A DNA stretch of 64,000 nucleotides from Polynucleobacter sp. AP-Sving-400A-A2 (GTDB lineage: Bacteria; Pseudomonadota; Gammaproteobacteria; Burkholderiales; Burkholderiaceae), in NCBI RefSeq assembly GCF_018688155.1, contig NZ_CP061312.1, forward strand, positions 186,001 to 250,000, read 5' to 3'. Position 1 is the first letter of the stretch; each line of letters starts with the position of its first letter. The notes under the pieces are model-generated. The model searched no databases and was not told the origin of the DNA. It saw only the letters and a list, made by a program, of their open reading frames with translations. Made by a program: the position numbers and the translations under genes. Below, piece by piece: positions 50,174 through 60,341 of this stretch.

Positions 50174-51174
50174 GCTTGGTGAGAGACGCTGCAATCGAAT
50201 CTAGGGTAGGGGCCAATAAAGTATTGGTGCTCTACCATTACTTTGAAAAAGACCAGTCATACGTTGATAACTTTGTCCACTTTTTGAGATATGGGTATGA
50301 CTCAAGCTTAAATTATTTGATTATTGTTGCTGGCGAATACTCAATTGAACTACCAGTTTTGGATAATATTGAGTATCTTTTTACTGAAAATAAAAATTTT
50401 GACTATGGCGGATATTGTGCGGCCATAAAAAATCTAGCTTTATGGCAAAGATATGATTTTTATTTCTTTGTTAACTCATCTGTGCGCGGCCCTTTTCTTT
50501 TAGGCTACTGTAATCAAAAATGGACTGACCTATTTATTGAGAAGTTTTCGGATGATGTTGGAATCGTCGGATCTGTTATCAGTATCACTCCCCATGAGCA
50601 TTCGATTGCAAAGATGTACTATCAAAAGTACGGAATTCTTGACCGAAATGATCAGTTCTTAGGCCATGTTCAAACTACCTGTTATGTATTGAGTCGTCAT
50701 GTTCTCAACCAGCTTATTGATAGCGGTTTTTATGATAGGGTTGATGATCTTAGTAAGGATGAAACGGTGCGAGACTATGAAATTCGGCTCTCTCAGCTCA
50801 TTTCGGATATGGGTTTGAATTTTCAATGCATGCTTCCTGAATACAACCAAGTAGATTATCGAGAAGCCTTGGTAGATATAAATCCCAGCTCAAGAGAAGG
50901 GGATAGTGGGTTTCAGGGCTCTTATTTTGGGAGAAGTGCTCACCCTTATGAGGCCACCTTTATTAAGACAAGTAGAAATACTTTTTCTGATGAAGAGTTG
51001 CAGCGTTTTGCATTTTCCATGTCAGCTCAATTTAAAGCCAATGACCGTTTAGCGCGGCAAGGTCTAATAAGGACCTATATTCAAAAAATTCAATCTTGCG
51101 CATTGAGGATGGGTGAAAATACAAAGCCGAATCAGCGCAATTTACTTAAATATTTTTTTAGGAAATTTAAGTAA
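50170..51174 (+). CDS. Uncharacterised glycan-biosynthesis protein with NSSVRGPF motif
   Basis: About 334 residues from the TTG at 50170, which overlaps the methyltransferase stop (TTGA); TTG 50176 or GTG 50179 are alternatives, and the open frame upstream to 50080 shares sequence with the methyltransferase and is unlikely. VLVLYHYFEKDQSYVDNF starts the fold, ENKNFDYGGYCAAI (near 76-89) and FFVNSSVRGPFLLGY (near 99-113) are the most family-like parts, then HVQTTCYVLSRHVLNQLI. I recall NSSVRGPF in large uncharacterised glycosyltransferase-like families. No catalytic residues are assigned. Distinctly AT-rich. Confidence 0.6.
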   Translation: MSLVRDAAIESRVGANKVLVLYHYFEKDQSYVDNFVHFLRYGYDSSLNYLIIVAGEYSIELPVLDNIEYLFTENKNFDYGGYCAAIKNLALWQRYDFYFFVNSSVRGPFLLGYCNQKWTDLFIEKFSDDVGIVGSVISITPHEHSIAKMYYQKYGILDRNDQFLGHVQTTCYVLSRHVLNQLIDSGFYDRVDDLSKDETVRDYEIRLSQLISDMGLNFQCMLPEYNQVDYREALVDINPSSREGDSGFQGSYFGRSAHPYEATFIKTSRNTFSDEELQRFAFSMSAQFKANDRLARQGLIRTYIQKIQSCALRMGENTKPNQRNLLKYFFRKFK

Positions 51175-51182
51175 ATTTCGAA

Positions 51183-52157
51183 TTACTTGCAAAAGTAATC
51201 GGCGATTTGTTGTTTGAATATTCTCGGCTCATCTTGTAACCACTTCCTATAAGTGCCAAAGTCCGCATAGTGTTTTGGAAAGTTTTCCATCACATCGTTA
51301 GCGAGTTCACCGAAGGCTTCCACAAAGTTTGGGGCGCTACTATCAAATTTGTATTGCGATGGTATTGGTAGATCAACTGTATTTCCGGCTGAACCCAATT
51401 TTCCTGTGATCAAGCAGCATCCATGCATTGCCGCCTCGCGTGGCATACGGTCCCTACCAGGATGGTGCCCAAAATCAATATATAACTTTGCGCTGTAGAG
51501 TTTTTCTGAGAGCTGGTCTCGGTTTAAACCCTTGAGGGGCAGAAATTGCCATTGAGGATAGCGCGCAATCAGTTGTTGTGTAACTTTCCAACCCTTGGTT
51601 GGGTTGTACAAAATAATATTTTGCTTGTGATCAATCTTGTCTAGATATTTATCCGTGAGGAAATCTTCATTGATGGAGTCAATCAATGGAATTGGATCAA
51701 TGCCACAAGATTTGAGGTATTGAGTGGAGTGCTCGGTTTGCGAAAAGTGCAAGAGACTTTTGAGATTCTTTGCTCCGCCCCAGGGCCTCCGCCCTTGAAG
51801 AACTCGCTTGAAGTAACGTACGCGATCATGGAGGGGCCAAATATGTCGACGCTCCAAGAAGTTTTCTAGGGATAACCACCAAAGAGCCGCTTTCGCATGC
51901 TTGACCTTAAGTGCAAGCATGGGATCTACTTCGGGGAAAATGATCAGGTTGTCTGGCGCATCCTCATAGGCTGCTGACTGAGTTTGGTAGCGCTCATAAG
52001 GTGCGGGCGGCTTTGCGGATTCTGAGAAAGGGAGGTAGCACATGTAGGCCGGTAAACCTAGGCTATTCATATGCGCTGTTAGTTGGTGCAGCGCTTCGGG
52101 GCCGCCAGTAACTGCACCAGCTGGGCAAACAACCAATATCTTTTTGTAGTTATGCAT
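51183..52157 (-). CDS. Uncharacterised glycosyltransferase-like protein
   Basis: A 324-residue protein of GT-B type look. It starts KKILVVCPAGAVTGGPEALH, where GGPE recalls nucleotide-sugar transferase openings, and has YNPTKGWKVTQQLIARYP, then LYIDFGHHPGRDRMPREAAM (His and Glu in the region where GT-B enzymes hold the donor). Family not certain. It faces the NSSVRGPF gene and follows galE on the same strand, 31 bp away. Confidence 0.6.
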   Translation of the reverse strand: MHNYKKILVVCPAGAVTGGPEALHQLTAHMNSLGLPAYMCYLPFSESAKPPAPYERYQTQSAAYEDAPDNLIIFPEVDPMLALKVKHAKAALWWLSLENFLERRHIWPLHDRVRYFKRVLQGRRPWGGAKNLKSLLHFSQTEHSTQYLKSCGIDPIPLIDSINEDFLTDKYLDKIDHKQNIILYNPTKGWKVTQQLIARYPQWQFLPLKGLNRDQLSEKLYSAKLYIDFGHHPGRDRMPREAAMHGCCLITGKLGSAGNTVDLPIPSQYKFDSSAPNFVEAFGELANDVMENFPKHYADFGTYRKWLQDEPRIFKQQIADYFCK

Positions 52158-52188
52158 CTAAAAGTATTTGAATCTCAGTAAGTGATAT

Positions 52189-53202
52189 TTAAGACTGTGC
52201 TGAATCTAATTGCTTATAGAAGCGCCAAGTATCCTCGCACATTCGCTCAATTCCATATTTTGCTTCCCAGCCCAAGACTGTTTTAGCTGGGTCTGAATTT
52301 GCATAATACTCTGCCAAATCTCCAGATCTTCGCTCTACTAAATCGTATGGAATTTTCTTGCCACTGACTTTTTCAAAGGTGGCAATCATTTCAAGAACAC
52401 TGTAGGGCTTTCCAGTTCCCAGGTTGACTGTAAGGGCGCCAGGGTGATCCTCTAGATATTGCAAGGCAAGTAAATGACCTTGGGCTAAATCATCTACGTG
52501 GATATAGTCTCGGAGGCCGGTGCCATCTGGTGTTGGGTAATCATTTCCAAATACTTTCAATTTTGGGAGGATGCCTAAAGCAATCTGACCAATATAGGGC
52601 ATTAAGTTATTCGGTGTCCCAACAGGGTTCTCGCCAATCAAGCCTGATAGATGGGCTCCTACGGGGTTAAAGTAGCGTAAGCAGGCGACTCTGAGGCCAG
52701 GATTGGCTTTTGCGCTATCCCTGAGAATTTCCTCGACCATGAGTTTTGTGCGGCCATAGACATTAATAGGGGCGGTAGGCATCCCCTCTTGGTATTGAGT
52801 AGTTCCTGGCTCTCCATATACGGTTGCAGATGAAGAAAATACAAAGGTATCTACCTTGGCTTGAATCATCTCTTCTAGGAGTGTGATGCTGCCGGTCACA
52901 TTATTGTCGTAGTACTTGAGTGGTTCATTTTGGGACTCGCCAACTGCTTTTAATCCTGCAAAATGAATCACCCCATCAATAGGGTGATTTGCAAAGATAT
53001 TCCTCAGTAAAGCGCGATCTCGAATGTCGCCTTGGTAAAAAGTAGGAGCTTGGGCGCTAATTTTTTCAATACTGTTAAGGGTAATTGCTTTGCTATTGCA
53101 CAGGTTATCCAATATGACGACTCTGTGACCACTCTCTTGCAGGGCTACTACAGTATGTGAGCCTATGTATCCCGCTCCACCAGTGACCAAAATTGTCTTC
53201 AT
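52189..53202 (-). CDS. galE: UDP-glucose 4-epimerase
   Basis: Interconverts UDP-glucose and UDP-galactose. 337 residues: NAD loop VTGGAGYIGSHTVVALQESG at the start, FAGLKAVGESQNEPLKYYDN, FSSSATVYGEP (catalytic Ser) and NVYGRTKLMVEEIL (Tyr and Lys), then HVDDLAQGHLLAL. It likely supplies UDP-galactose for glycans of this region. Divergent from the O-antigen ligase gene, 156 bp apart. Confidence 0.95.
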   Translation of the reverse strand: MKTILVTGGAGYIGSHTVVALQESGHRVVILDNLCNSKAITLNSIEKISAQAPTFYQGDIRDRALLRNIFANHPIDGVIHFAGLKAVGESQNEPLKYYDNNVTGSITLLEEMIQAKVDTFVFSSSATVYGEPGTTQYQEGMPTAPINVYGRTKLMVEEILRDSAKANPGLRVACLRYFNPVGAHLSGLIGENPVGTPNNLMPYIGQIALGILPKLKVFGNDYPTPDGTGLRDYIHVDDLAQGHLLALQYLEDHPGALTVNLGTGKPYSVLEMIATFEKVSGKKIPYDLVERRSGDLAEYYANSDPAKTVLGWEAKYGIERMCEDTWRFYKQLDSAQS

Positions 53203-53358
53203 ATTTCTCTTGATATTAAAAGTAAAGGGACGCTAGGTTCCTAATGGTATTCTCTCTAGGGAATGCGTCTGGGGATTTGAAAATACACTAATTAGGCATT
53301 ATTTCCATAAATAATAATCCCCTGCAACTGATGATTGCAGTAAATTTATAAAATACCC

Positions 53359-54663
53359 ATGAAACTCAATATAAATCACACGTATACAAAGCTAGACTGG
53401 CTTGTAATTTTGTGTGTTTTTATGTTCCCGGTGACATTTTTAACTGTTCGTCATGGCGTGCATGTCTCATTATTTGCTTTGCTCCTGATTGCTGCTTATC
53501 AGTTCTGGCATGTTGGTGTAAAAAATATTCAGCTTGATTACCCACGGGACTTTTTCATCCTGTTCATTTTTTCGGGTTTGCTGCTTTCAGTTTTATTTTC
53601 CCAAATATTTCGTGGGGCCATTCATCCTGCAGCATTTGATGGACCATCCCGAATTTTATTTGCGGGAGTAGTCTTTTTATTGCTTAAGAGTCTAAATATT
53701 CCTTACATAAAAATATTGGGTATGGCGATCCCAATTGCACTTATATGTATTTTTACTGTGATTATTTTGAGCCCCCTTGATCCACATTGGATGGGTAGAT
53801 ACTCCATGTATTTTGTTGATCCGAATACCTTGGGATCTCAAACCTTCATTCTTGGCCTCCTATCTCTCCTGATGATTGGTTGGAGTGAAAAAAAATCCAC
53901 CTTATTAATTGCCTTGCAAGTGCTTGGCGGCTTGCTGGGCTTATATATTTCTATTGACTCTGGATCGCGCGGGGGCTGGCTCACTGCACCATTTATTCTT
54001 TTGCTTATTTTATTGTTAAGGTTTGGTGATATTTCTCATGCTGGCCAATCTCAAAAGCAAAAAATGTGGCTACAGACCATTGCGGTTTGTATTGCTATCT
54101 TACTTGTATTTTTAATGGGATTTTATTTTTCAGAAAAGCTATCCACTCGAATTATTAGTGGTTATTTTGAAATTCTCCATTGGTTTAGCGGTGTTAATCT
54201 AGATACATCTGCTGGCACTAGATTAAGTATGTGGAAGTTTAGCTTTCAGTTTGCTAATGAGAGTTTGCTCTTTGGTTATGGTGAAGAGAAGAATATGATG
54301 CAGGTTTTGAAAGATAGTCCGCTCAACATCGCCGCTAACGAAACTGCCATCAATACTATGGCATTAACTGGCCCCCACAGCGATATTCTGAGCAAGCTCT
54401 TATCTGCAGGCCTCTTTGGATTGGGCGCTTATCTAAGCCTCTTACTCGTGCCATTTTCTATCTTCTGGAAGCAGCGCAATTCACAGGATTTCAACGTAAA
54501 GCAAGCTGCCAGAATTGGTCTTTTTTATATCACTGGCATATTTATTGCTGGGCTATCAAATGAGCAGTTGTCCCTCAAGTACTTGTGTACTTTTTATGGG
54601 CTGATGATTGCTGTGTTATTGGCGCAGGTGCTGCATAAGCCTTCAGCAGGGCGATTCAATTAA
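53359..54663 (+). CDS. O-antigen ligase/polymerase family membrane protein
   Basis: A 434-residue protein of about ten to twelve membrane helices. The large loop before the last helices has TAGTRLSMWKFSFQFANES and FGYGEEKN, in the position of the Wzy_C (O-antigen ligase) domain, with an Arg in GSRGGWLTAPF, as in WaaL and Wzy. Whether it joins O-antigen to core (WaaL) or polymerises units (Wzy) cannot be told from sequence. Start ATG 53359. Confidence 0.83.
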   Translation: MKLNINHTYTKLDWLVILCVFMFPVTFLTVRHGVHVSLFALLLIAAYQFWHVGVKNIQLDYPRDFFILFIFSGLLLSVLFSQIFRGAIHPAAFDGPSRILFAGVVFLLLKSLNIPYIKILGMAIPIALICIFTVIILSPLDPHWMGRYSMYFVDPNTLGSQTFILGLLSLLMIGWSEKKSTLLIALQVLGGLLGLYISIDSGSRGGWLTAPFILLLILLLRFGDISHAGQSQKQKMWLQTIAVCIAILLVFLMGFYFSEKLSTRIISGYFEILHWFSGVNLDTSAGTRLSMWKFSFQFANESLLFGYGEEKNMMQVLKDSPLNIAANETAINTMALTGPHSDILSKLLSAGLFGLGAYLSLLLVPFSIFWKQRNSQDFNVKQAARIGLFYITGIFIAGLSNEQLSLKYLCTFYGLMIAVLLAQVLHKPSAGRFN

Positions 54664-54677
54664 TATGGTTTTGATCT

Positions 54678-55781
54678 ATGGCTGATGCAAAAGTCATTTT
54701 ATTTTCTGACTCGTCTATCAATATTGGTGGTCAAGAGTTGCAAGCGTTGCAGCAAATGCGCTCGCTCAATGCATTGGGGTTTCAAACAATTTTGCTATGT
54801 AAACCTATGAGTGCAATATCTGCTCGTGCCAAAAGTGAAGGCTTGGATGTAATTGAGATTCGCTTTCGGAATGCCTTTCATATTCCGAGTTTGCTGCAGC
54901 TATTCCGCTTGGCCAAGGAGAAAAAGCCCATCGCGATGTTTTGTCATGGCAGCCATGACGCATTAATTTCTGCGCTAGTAGGTATGGTGCAAGTGCTGCT
55001 TGGTCGTAAGCGTATTCCTATTTTTCGAGTAAAAACTTTTCAGCATGGTTACCCGCTATCGTTTGCCTATAACTATCTTTTCTCTGGAACGGTAATTCCT
55101 AGTAAGTACCTGCGCTCACGGTTTTTGGCTAATCCTGCTATCAACCCTCAGAAGCTAAAGGTTGTTTATCCGGGCATTGATTTTTCAGCGCTGGATTGCT
55201 CGACTGATCAGCTGCCAGATTATGTTTTGAATTGGCTAGATACTCACCCGGGCCCAGTGATATCGCACGGAGCAATTCTGAGGAGTGAAAAAGGGCACAG
55301 CACGATTTTGAAGGCTCTCGTTGAGGTTAAAAAGACGATCCCAGATGTGCGCTATTTAATCGCGGGAGAGGGGCAAGATAAGCCGCTATTGGAAGCCGAG
55401 ATTGCAGCGCTTGGTCTAGATGAAAATGTATTGTTAACGGGGATATTAAAAAAGATCGCGCCATTACTCGGGAAGAGTGATTTAGCTGTTTTTCCTTCTT
55501 TAGTTGAGCCTCTGGGAATGTTTCAGATTGAAGCGCAATATTTAGAGGTGCCGACTATTGCAAGTAAGGTGGGTGGCATTCCAGAAACGATGCTAAATCA
55601 AGAGACTGGCCTGATGATTGAGGCTGGCAATGTTGAGCAGTGGGCTAAGGCCATCATCTGGATGCTATCGAATACTGACCATGCAAAGCAGATGGCAAAA
55701 GCAGGAAAAAAGATGGTTGTGGAGAAATTCTCTCTTAATTCAAATACCAAAAGCCTGATTAGCTTGTTTGAAAAAGCTTAA
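54678..55781 (+). CDS. GT4-family glycosyltransferase
   Basis: A 367-residue GT-B enzyme. The N-terminal SINIGGQELQALQQMRSLNA is the acceptor half; the donor half has GAILRSEKGHSTILKALVEV, YLIAGEGQDKPLLEAEIAAL and FPSLVEPLGMFQIEAQYLEV, the E-x7-E type signature, followed by TIASKVGGIPETM. Specificity unknown; it starts 14 bp after the ligase gene and is likely cotranscribed. Confidence 0.87.
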   Translation: MADAKVILFSDSSINIGGQELQALQQMRSLNALGFQTILLCKPMSAISARAKSEGLDVIEIRFRNAFHIPSLLQLFRLAKEKKPIAMFCHGSHDALISALVGMVQVLLGRKRIPIFRVKTFQHGYPLSFAYNYLFSGTVIPSKYLRSRFLANPAINPQKLKVVYPGIDFSALDCSTDQLPDYVLNWLDTHPGPVISHGAILRSEKGHSTILKALVEVKKTIPDVRYLIAGEGQDKPLLEAEIAALGLDENVLLTGILKKIAPLLGKSDLAVFPSLVEPLGMFQIEAQYLEVPTIASKVGGIPETMLNQETGLMIEAGNVEQWAKAIIWMLSNTDHAKQMAKAGKKMVVEKFSLNSNTKSLISLFEKA

Positions 55782-56606
55782 TTAAATCCACTCAAAGGCA
55801 TTATTTTTTCTGAGTCCATGTATGGACATGCCATGCTCTTTGACTTCATTTCGGCTCGCTTCTGCTTGGTGCTTTTTAGCTTGAATCTTGGCTAACTTTC
55901 TTTGCATCCAGCTCTGATTTAGCAGTTTGTAGTTGTAGCGATTCGCTAAACCATCTTTTTCTGCGAGCCCTCTTTCTTGTTTCATGGCAGTTTGGGTAAT
56001 CGAGCCAAAGTGATGCAACCAAGATGCACCAGTAATCGCGGTTTGAATATTCGACTTCTTGAGCTCATTGAAGAACAAGGTATCTTCATAGCCGAGGAGT
56101 TTGGGGATAGGTTGAAAATAACCCACATCCATCCACACCGAGTTATGAATAGCAAGGCACACCGCATGCTTACTACCAAAACGATGTACATCCTTCATTT
56201 CTGCTGCAGCTTTTAGATTGAACGCTTCAAAGTCATAGTCCAGTGGCCCTTCAATTAATGCTGGGCTAATGACTTTGAGATGATTAGATTCTGCAGCGTG
56301 AATGAGGTTCTCAATCCACAGGGGTGATACGAGAACATCATTGTTCATGATGATGCTCCATTCGCTTTGGAGTGCGAGCGCCCCTTGATTCCAAGCCGTC
56401 CCACATCCCAAGTTAGTGGAGTTGAAGATTCTTCCACCCAAAGGCAGTGTCGAGAGATAGTCGCGCGTTCCGTCAGTCGAGTAGTTATCCACCACTACGA
56501 GTCGATCTAATGGGGTGCCATGCTTCACCATGCTATCAATGCACATTTTTGTGTATTCAACGGAGTTGTAGCAGGCAAATGTCAGGCTATATTTATTAGG
56601 ATTCAC
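55782..56606 (-). CDS. GT2-family glycosyltransferase
   Basis: A 274-residue GT-A enzyme. It opens with SLTFACYNSVEYTKMCIDSM, RLVVVDNYSTDGTRDYLSTL gives the nucleotide-binding part, GCGTAWNQGALALQSEWSII leads to the NNDVLVSPLWIENL (DxD-like region), and YEDTLFFNELKKSN carries the catalytic-type ED. Basic C-terminal tail (AKIQAKKHQAEASR). It is convergent with the GT4 gene with no gap. Confidence 0.85.
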   Translation of the reverse strand: MNPNKYSLTFACYNSVEYTKMCIDSMVKHGTPLDRLVVVDNYSTDGTRDYLSTLPLGGRIFNSTNLGCGTAWNQGALALQSEWSIIMNNDVLVSPLWIENLIHAAESNHLKVISPALIEGPLDYDFEAFNLKAAAEMKDVHRFGSKHAVCLAIHNSVWMDVGYFQPIPKLLGYEDTLFFNELKKSNIQTAITGASWLHHFGSITQTAMKQERGLAEKDGLANRYNYKLLNQSWMQRKLAKIQAKKHQAEASRNEVKEHGMSIHGLRKNNAFEWI

Positions 56607-56744
56607 GATTTGATGGTGGTAATGTTTTGTTAAAATGTGCTTATAAGCTGAAATTCAGGGTTGCAGGGGGGTTTAATCTGAACTAAAGAATACCTTCAGC
56701 TATCCTTATCGTATTACATTTCGCACTTCATTTATTGGTTAATC

Positions 56745-57803
56745 ATGATTTTAATAACGGGCGGTGCAGGTTTTATTGGTAGCAACTTTGCCTTAGATTG
56801 GCTTGCTGATCCACAGGCTGAAGGGCTCATTAATCTCGATAAGCTGACCTATGCCGGCAACCTAGCCAATTTAGCGACCCTGAAGGACGATCCCCGCCAT
56901 ATTTTTGTTCATGGGGATATTGGCGATAAAGAGTTGGTCGCCAGCTTGTTAAAAGAGTATCAGCCCCGTGCCATTGTCAATTTTGCTGCTGAGAGTCATG
57001 TAGATCGATCTATTCATGGCCCTGCAGAGTTTGTGCAAACCAATATTCTGGGTACCTTCAACTTACTGGAGTGCGCAAGAGCATATTGGAGTGGCTTGGA
57101 TGAGTCTGCTAAGAAGGCATTTCGCTTTCACCATGTCTCTACTGATGAAGTCTACGGGTCTTTATCCTCTACTGATCCGGCTTTTACTGAAAAGAATGCT
57201 TACGAACCCAATAGCCCTTATTCTGCATCTAAGGCAGCATCAGATCATTTAGTGCGCGCTTGGTTCCATACCTATGGTTTTCCGGTTGTTACTACTAATT
57301 GCTCCAATAACTATGGCCCATATCACTTCCCAGAGAAGTTGATTCCGCTGGTAATTCTCAATGCCTTGAACAGCAAGCCCCTGCCAATTTATGGCGATGG
57401 TCAGCAGATTCGGGATTGGCTTTATGTTGGAGATCATTGCTCCGCCATTCGTGAGGTGTTGGCTCAAGGCGTATTGGGTGAGACCTACAACATTGGTGGC
57501 TGGAATGAAAAAGCCAATATTGATGTCGTAAAAACGATCTGTACGATTTTGGATGAACTAAAGCCACGTGCCGATAACAAGTCCTATGCAGAGCAAATTA
57601 CGTTTGTTACAGACCGCCCTGGCCATGATCGTCGCTATGCGATTGATGCCAGCAAGGTAGAGCGCGAGTTAGGCTGGCGGCCTGCAGAGACATTTGATAC
57701 AGGGATTCGTAAGACAGTACAGTGGTATTTGAACAATCCAGCCTGGGTAGAAGGTGTTGTTAGCGGTAGCTATCGTGACTGGTTACAGAAGCAGTACAGC
57801 TGA
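56745..57803 (+). CDS. rfbB: dTDP-glucose 4,6-dehydratase
   Basis: Second step toward dTDP-L-rhamnose. 352 residues: [20 protein letters not shown] at the start, [29 protein letters not shown] with the active Thr/Asp/Glu, [20 protein letters not shown] with Tyr and Lys, and [12 protein letters not shown]. First of the operon rfbB-rfbD-rfbA-rfbC. Confidence 0.97.
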   Translation: MILITGGAGFIGSNFALDWLADPQAEGLINLDKLTYAGNLANLATLKDDPRHIFVHGDIGDKELVASLLKEYQPRAIVNFAAESHVDRSIHGPAEFVQTNILGTFNLLECARAYWSGLDESAKKAFRFHHVSTDEVYGSLSSTDPAFTEKNAYEPNSPYSASKAASDHLVRAWFHTYGFPVVTTNCSNNYGPYHFPEKLIPLVILNALNSKPLPIYGDGQQIRDWLYVGDHCSAIREVLAQGVLGETYNIGGWNEKANIDVVKTICTILDELKPRADNKSYAEQITFVTDRPGHDRRYAIDASKVERELGWRPAETFDTGIRKTVQWYLNNPAWVEGVVSGSYRDWLQKQYS

Positions 57804-57819
57804 ACTGCACAAGTCTCCA

Positions 57820-58788
57820 ATGAATATCCTCATATTTGGTAAAGATGGGCAGTTAGGTAAAGCGTTTCAAGTTTTATTAGATTCGCTAATACCCACTTTG
57901 GCGGAGAAGCCTCATGTTCAATACGTTGGACGCGCTGAATGTAATTTATCGGATGCTGCTCAATTAAATTTCCACTTAAATCAATTTCATCCTCAGTTAA
58001 TTATTAATGCCTCAGCGTATACCGCTGTTGATAAGGCGGAGATTGAACCGGAATTAGCATTTGCAGTGAATGCAACAGCTCCTGAGTTGATGGCTCAATA
58101 TGCGGTGCAGCATGGAGCTACTTTTTTACATTACTCCACAGATTATGTTTTTGATGGCGAGAAATATGGCTTTTATCTAGAGGATGACATGCGCAATCCT
58201 CTCGGTGTTTATGGCAAGAGTAAGGCAGCTGGGGAAGAAGCCATTACTAAAGCATTTGCAACTAGTCCCTCGGGAAGCGCGGGTCAATACGCGATTTTTA
58301 GAACGAGCTGGGTGTATGGAGATGGCGGTAATTTCATTCGTACGATTTTGCGTTTGGCAAAAGACCGAGATGAGCTGAAGGTGATTGAAGATCAATATGG
58401 CGTTCCCACCAGTGCTCAGTGGCTCGCGCAAGTGAGTTTAGGTTTGGCAATGGATGCAAAAGGACAGTTGAGAGCATTCCCGTCCGGCATCTATCACGCC
58501 GTTCCAGCCGGTGAGACGAGCTGGTATGGTTTAGCCTGCTGGGCTGTTCAAGCCGCTTTAGATGCTGGGGTGTCGTTGAAGACGCCTCCCCACGCTATTA
58601 AGCCAATTCCTGCGGTGGAGTACCCTTTGCCAGCCCCACGGCCCATGAATTCACGGATGTCGACAGATAAGCTCCGCAAGGTCTTAGAGGGTCAGGGCAA
58701 TATGTCAAAATTGGAACTATTAAATCAGCCCTGGGATGGAGCCGTTCGTTCCTATGTCCACCATTTGGCTAAAGATGGATCTATCTAA
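57820..58788 (+). CDS. rfbD: dTDP-4-dehydrorhamnose reductase
   Basis: Last step to dTDP-L-rhamnose. ATG 57820 gives [17 protein letters not shown]; the open frame from 57754 lies in rfbB. Later motifs: [51 protein letters not shown] and [20 protein letters not shown]. 322 residues. It starts 17 bp after rfbB. Confidence 0.96.
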   Translation: MNILIFGKDGQLGKAFQVLLDSLIPTLAEKPHVQYVGRAECNLSDAAQLNFHLNQFHPQLIINASAYTAVDKAEIEPELAFAVNATAPELMAQYAVQHGATFLHYSTDYVFDGEKYGFYLEDDMRNPLGVYGKSKAAGEEAITKAFATSPSGSAGQYAIFRTSWVYGDGGNFIRTILRLAKDRDELKVIEDQYGVPTSAQWLAQVSLGLAMDAKGQLRAFPSGIYHAVPAGETSWYGLACWAVQAALDAGVSLKTPPHAIKPIPAVEYPLPAPRPMNSRMSTDKLRKVLEGQGNMSKLELLNQPWDGAVRSYVHHLAKDGSI

Positions 58789-58798
58789 AGAGAGCGCT

Positions 58799-59737
58799 AT
58801 GGCAGTAAATCAGATGAATCGCAAAGGCATTATTTTGGCAGGAGGTTCTGGTACTCGTTTGTATCCAGTAACCCAAGCTGTCTCTAAACAGTTGATGCCT
58901 GTATATGACAAGCCGATGGTGTATTACCCATTAACCACCCTGATGCTTGCAGGTATTCGAGATATCTTATTAATCTCTACACCCCACGACACTCCGCGAT
59001 TTGCGGAGTTGCTTGGGGATGGCTCGCAATGGGGTTTGAATATTGAATATTGCGTACAACCTTCGCCAGATGGTTTGGCACAAGCATTTACCTTAGGAAA
59101 AAACTTTGTTGGCAATAACCCAAGTGCTTTAGTGCTTGGCGACAATATTTTTTACGGTCATGAATTAGTTGATCAGCTTGATAGCGCTAATGCTCGTCAT
59201 GATGGCGCAACTGTCTTTGCCTATCATGTCACTGATCCAGAGCGTTATGGTGTGGTGGAGTTTGACAAAGATTACAAAGCACTCTCTATTGAAGAGAAGC
59301 CATTAAAGCCGAGAAGTAGCTACGCAGTAACGGGGCTCTATTTTTACGATAATCAAGTGTGCGACATAGCTGCTTCAATTAAGCCTAGTGCCCGGGGTGA
59401 GTTAGAGATTACGGATGTTAATCGTGCCTATCTTGAAAAAAATGAATTGAGCGTAGAAATCATGGGCCGTGGTTTTGCATGGCTAGATACCGGAACGCAT
59501 GATTCATTATTGGACGCTGCTGGTTTTATTGCCACACTACAAAAGCGCCAAGGCCTCATGGTGGCATGTCCTGAAGAGATTGCTTATCGTCAAGGTTGGA
59601 TTAGCGTCGAAGATGTTCTTAAAGTTGCCGCTCAATTGAGCAAGAATAGCTACGGTCAATACCTTAGTAAGATTGTGAATGAGCTCAATACCTCCGCTCA
59701 ACCCATTGCTTTATCTCACAAGAAGATGATTGGATGA
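58799..59737 (+). CDS. rfbA: Glucose-1-phosphate thymidylyltransferase
   Basis: Makes dTDP-glucose, the first step of the rhamnose pathway. The start ATG 58799 follows [28 protein letters not shown] (near 11-30) and [13 protein letters not shown] follow, then [20 protein letters not shown] and [18 protein letters not shown]. 312 residues. Its stop overlaps rfbC by ATGA. Confidence 0.97.
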   Translation: MAVNQMNRKGIILAGGSGTRLYPVTQAVSKQLMPVYDKPMVYYPLTTLMLAGIRDILLISTPHDTPRFAELLGDGSQWGLNIEYCVQPSPDGLAQAFTLGKNFVGNNPSALVLGDNIFYGHELVDQLDSANARHDGATVFAYHVTDPERYGVVEFDKDYKALSIEEKPLKPRSSYAVTGLYFYDNQVCDIAASIKPSARGELEITDVNRAYLEKNELSVEIMGRGFAWLDTGTHDSLLDAAGFIATLQKRQGLMVACPEEIAYRQGWISVEDVLKVAAQLSKNSYGQYLSKIVNELNTSAQPIALSHKKMIG

Positions 59738-60300
59738 GCGCAACTTCAAATCTATTGGTTACGCCGACAGCCATTCATGATGTGCTGATTATTGAGCCTA
59801 AAGTATTCGGTGATGAACGTGGTTGGTTTACTGAATCTTTTAATGCCCAAGACTTCTCCGCGACCACAGGTTTGAACGTCGATTTTGTACAAGACAATCA
59901 TTCCTTCTCTCGACAATGGACTCTGCGTGGTTTGCACTATCAACTACAGCAGACTCAAGGTAAATTGGTGCGTGTTGTAGCTGGTAGCGTGTTTGATGTT
60001 GCTGTTGATATCCGAAAAGATTCGCCAAGCTACGGTAAGTGGGTAGGCATTGAGTTAAGTGCTCAAAACCACAAGCAAATGTGGATTCCATCTGGCTTAG
60101 CACACGGTTTTTTGGTGTTATCTGAGACTGCTGAGTTTCAATACAAAACTACTGATTACTATCATCCCCAAAGTGAAGTCTGCTTGGCATGGAATGATCC
60201 TAGTGTTGGCATTCAGTGGCCGATACCCCAGGAAGTAGCACCCAATATGAATGCTAAAGATTCAGCTGGCTTATCGTGGGATGCTGCCCCCAAGTTCTAA
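59734..60300 (+). CDS. rfbC: dTDP-4-dehydrorhamnose 3,5-epimerase
   Basis: Third step of dTDP-L-rhamnose synthesis. Cupin fold, 188 residues: [37 protein letters not shown] with the catalytic His, [20 protein letters not shown], and [20 protein letters not shown] with the catalytic Tyr region. Overlaps rfbA at 59734-59737. Confidence 0.97.
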   Translation: MSATSNLLVTPTAIHDVLIIEPKVFGDERGWFTESFNAQDFSATTGLNVDFVQDNHSFSRQWTLRGLHYQLQQTQGKLVRVVAGSVFDVAVDIRKDSPSYGKWVGIELSAQNHKQMWIPSGLAHGFLVLSETAEFQYKTTDYYHPQSEVCLAWNDPSVGIQWPIPQEVAPNMNAKDSAGLSWDAAPKF

Positions 60301-60341
60301 TTGAATTTAGGTGCATTTTCAAAAGATAAGATAATGCTCGT

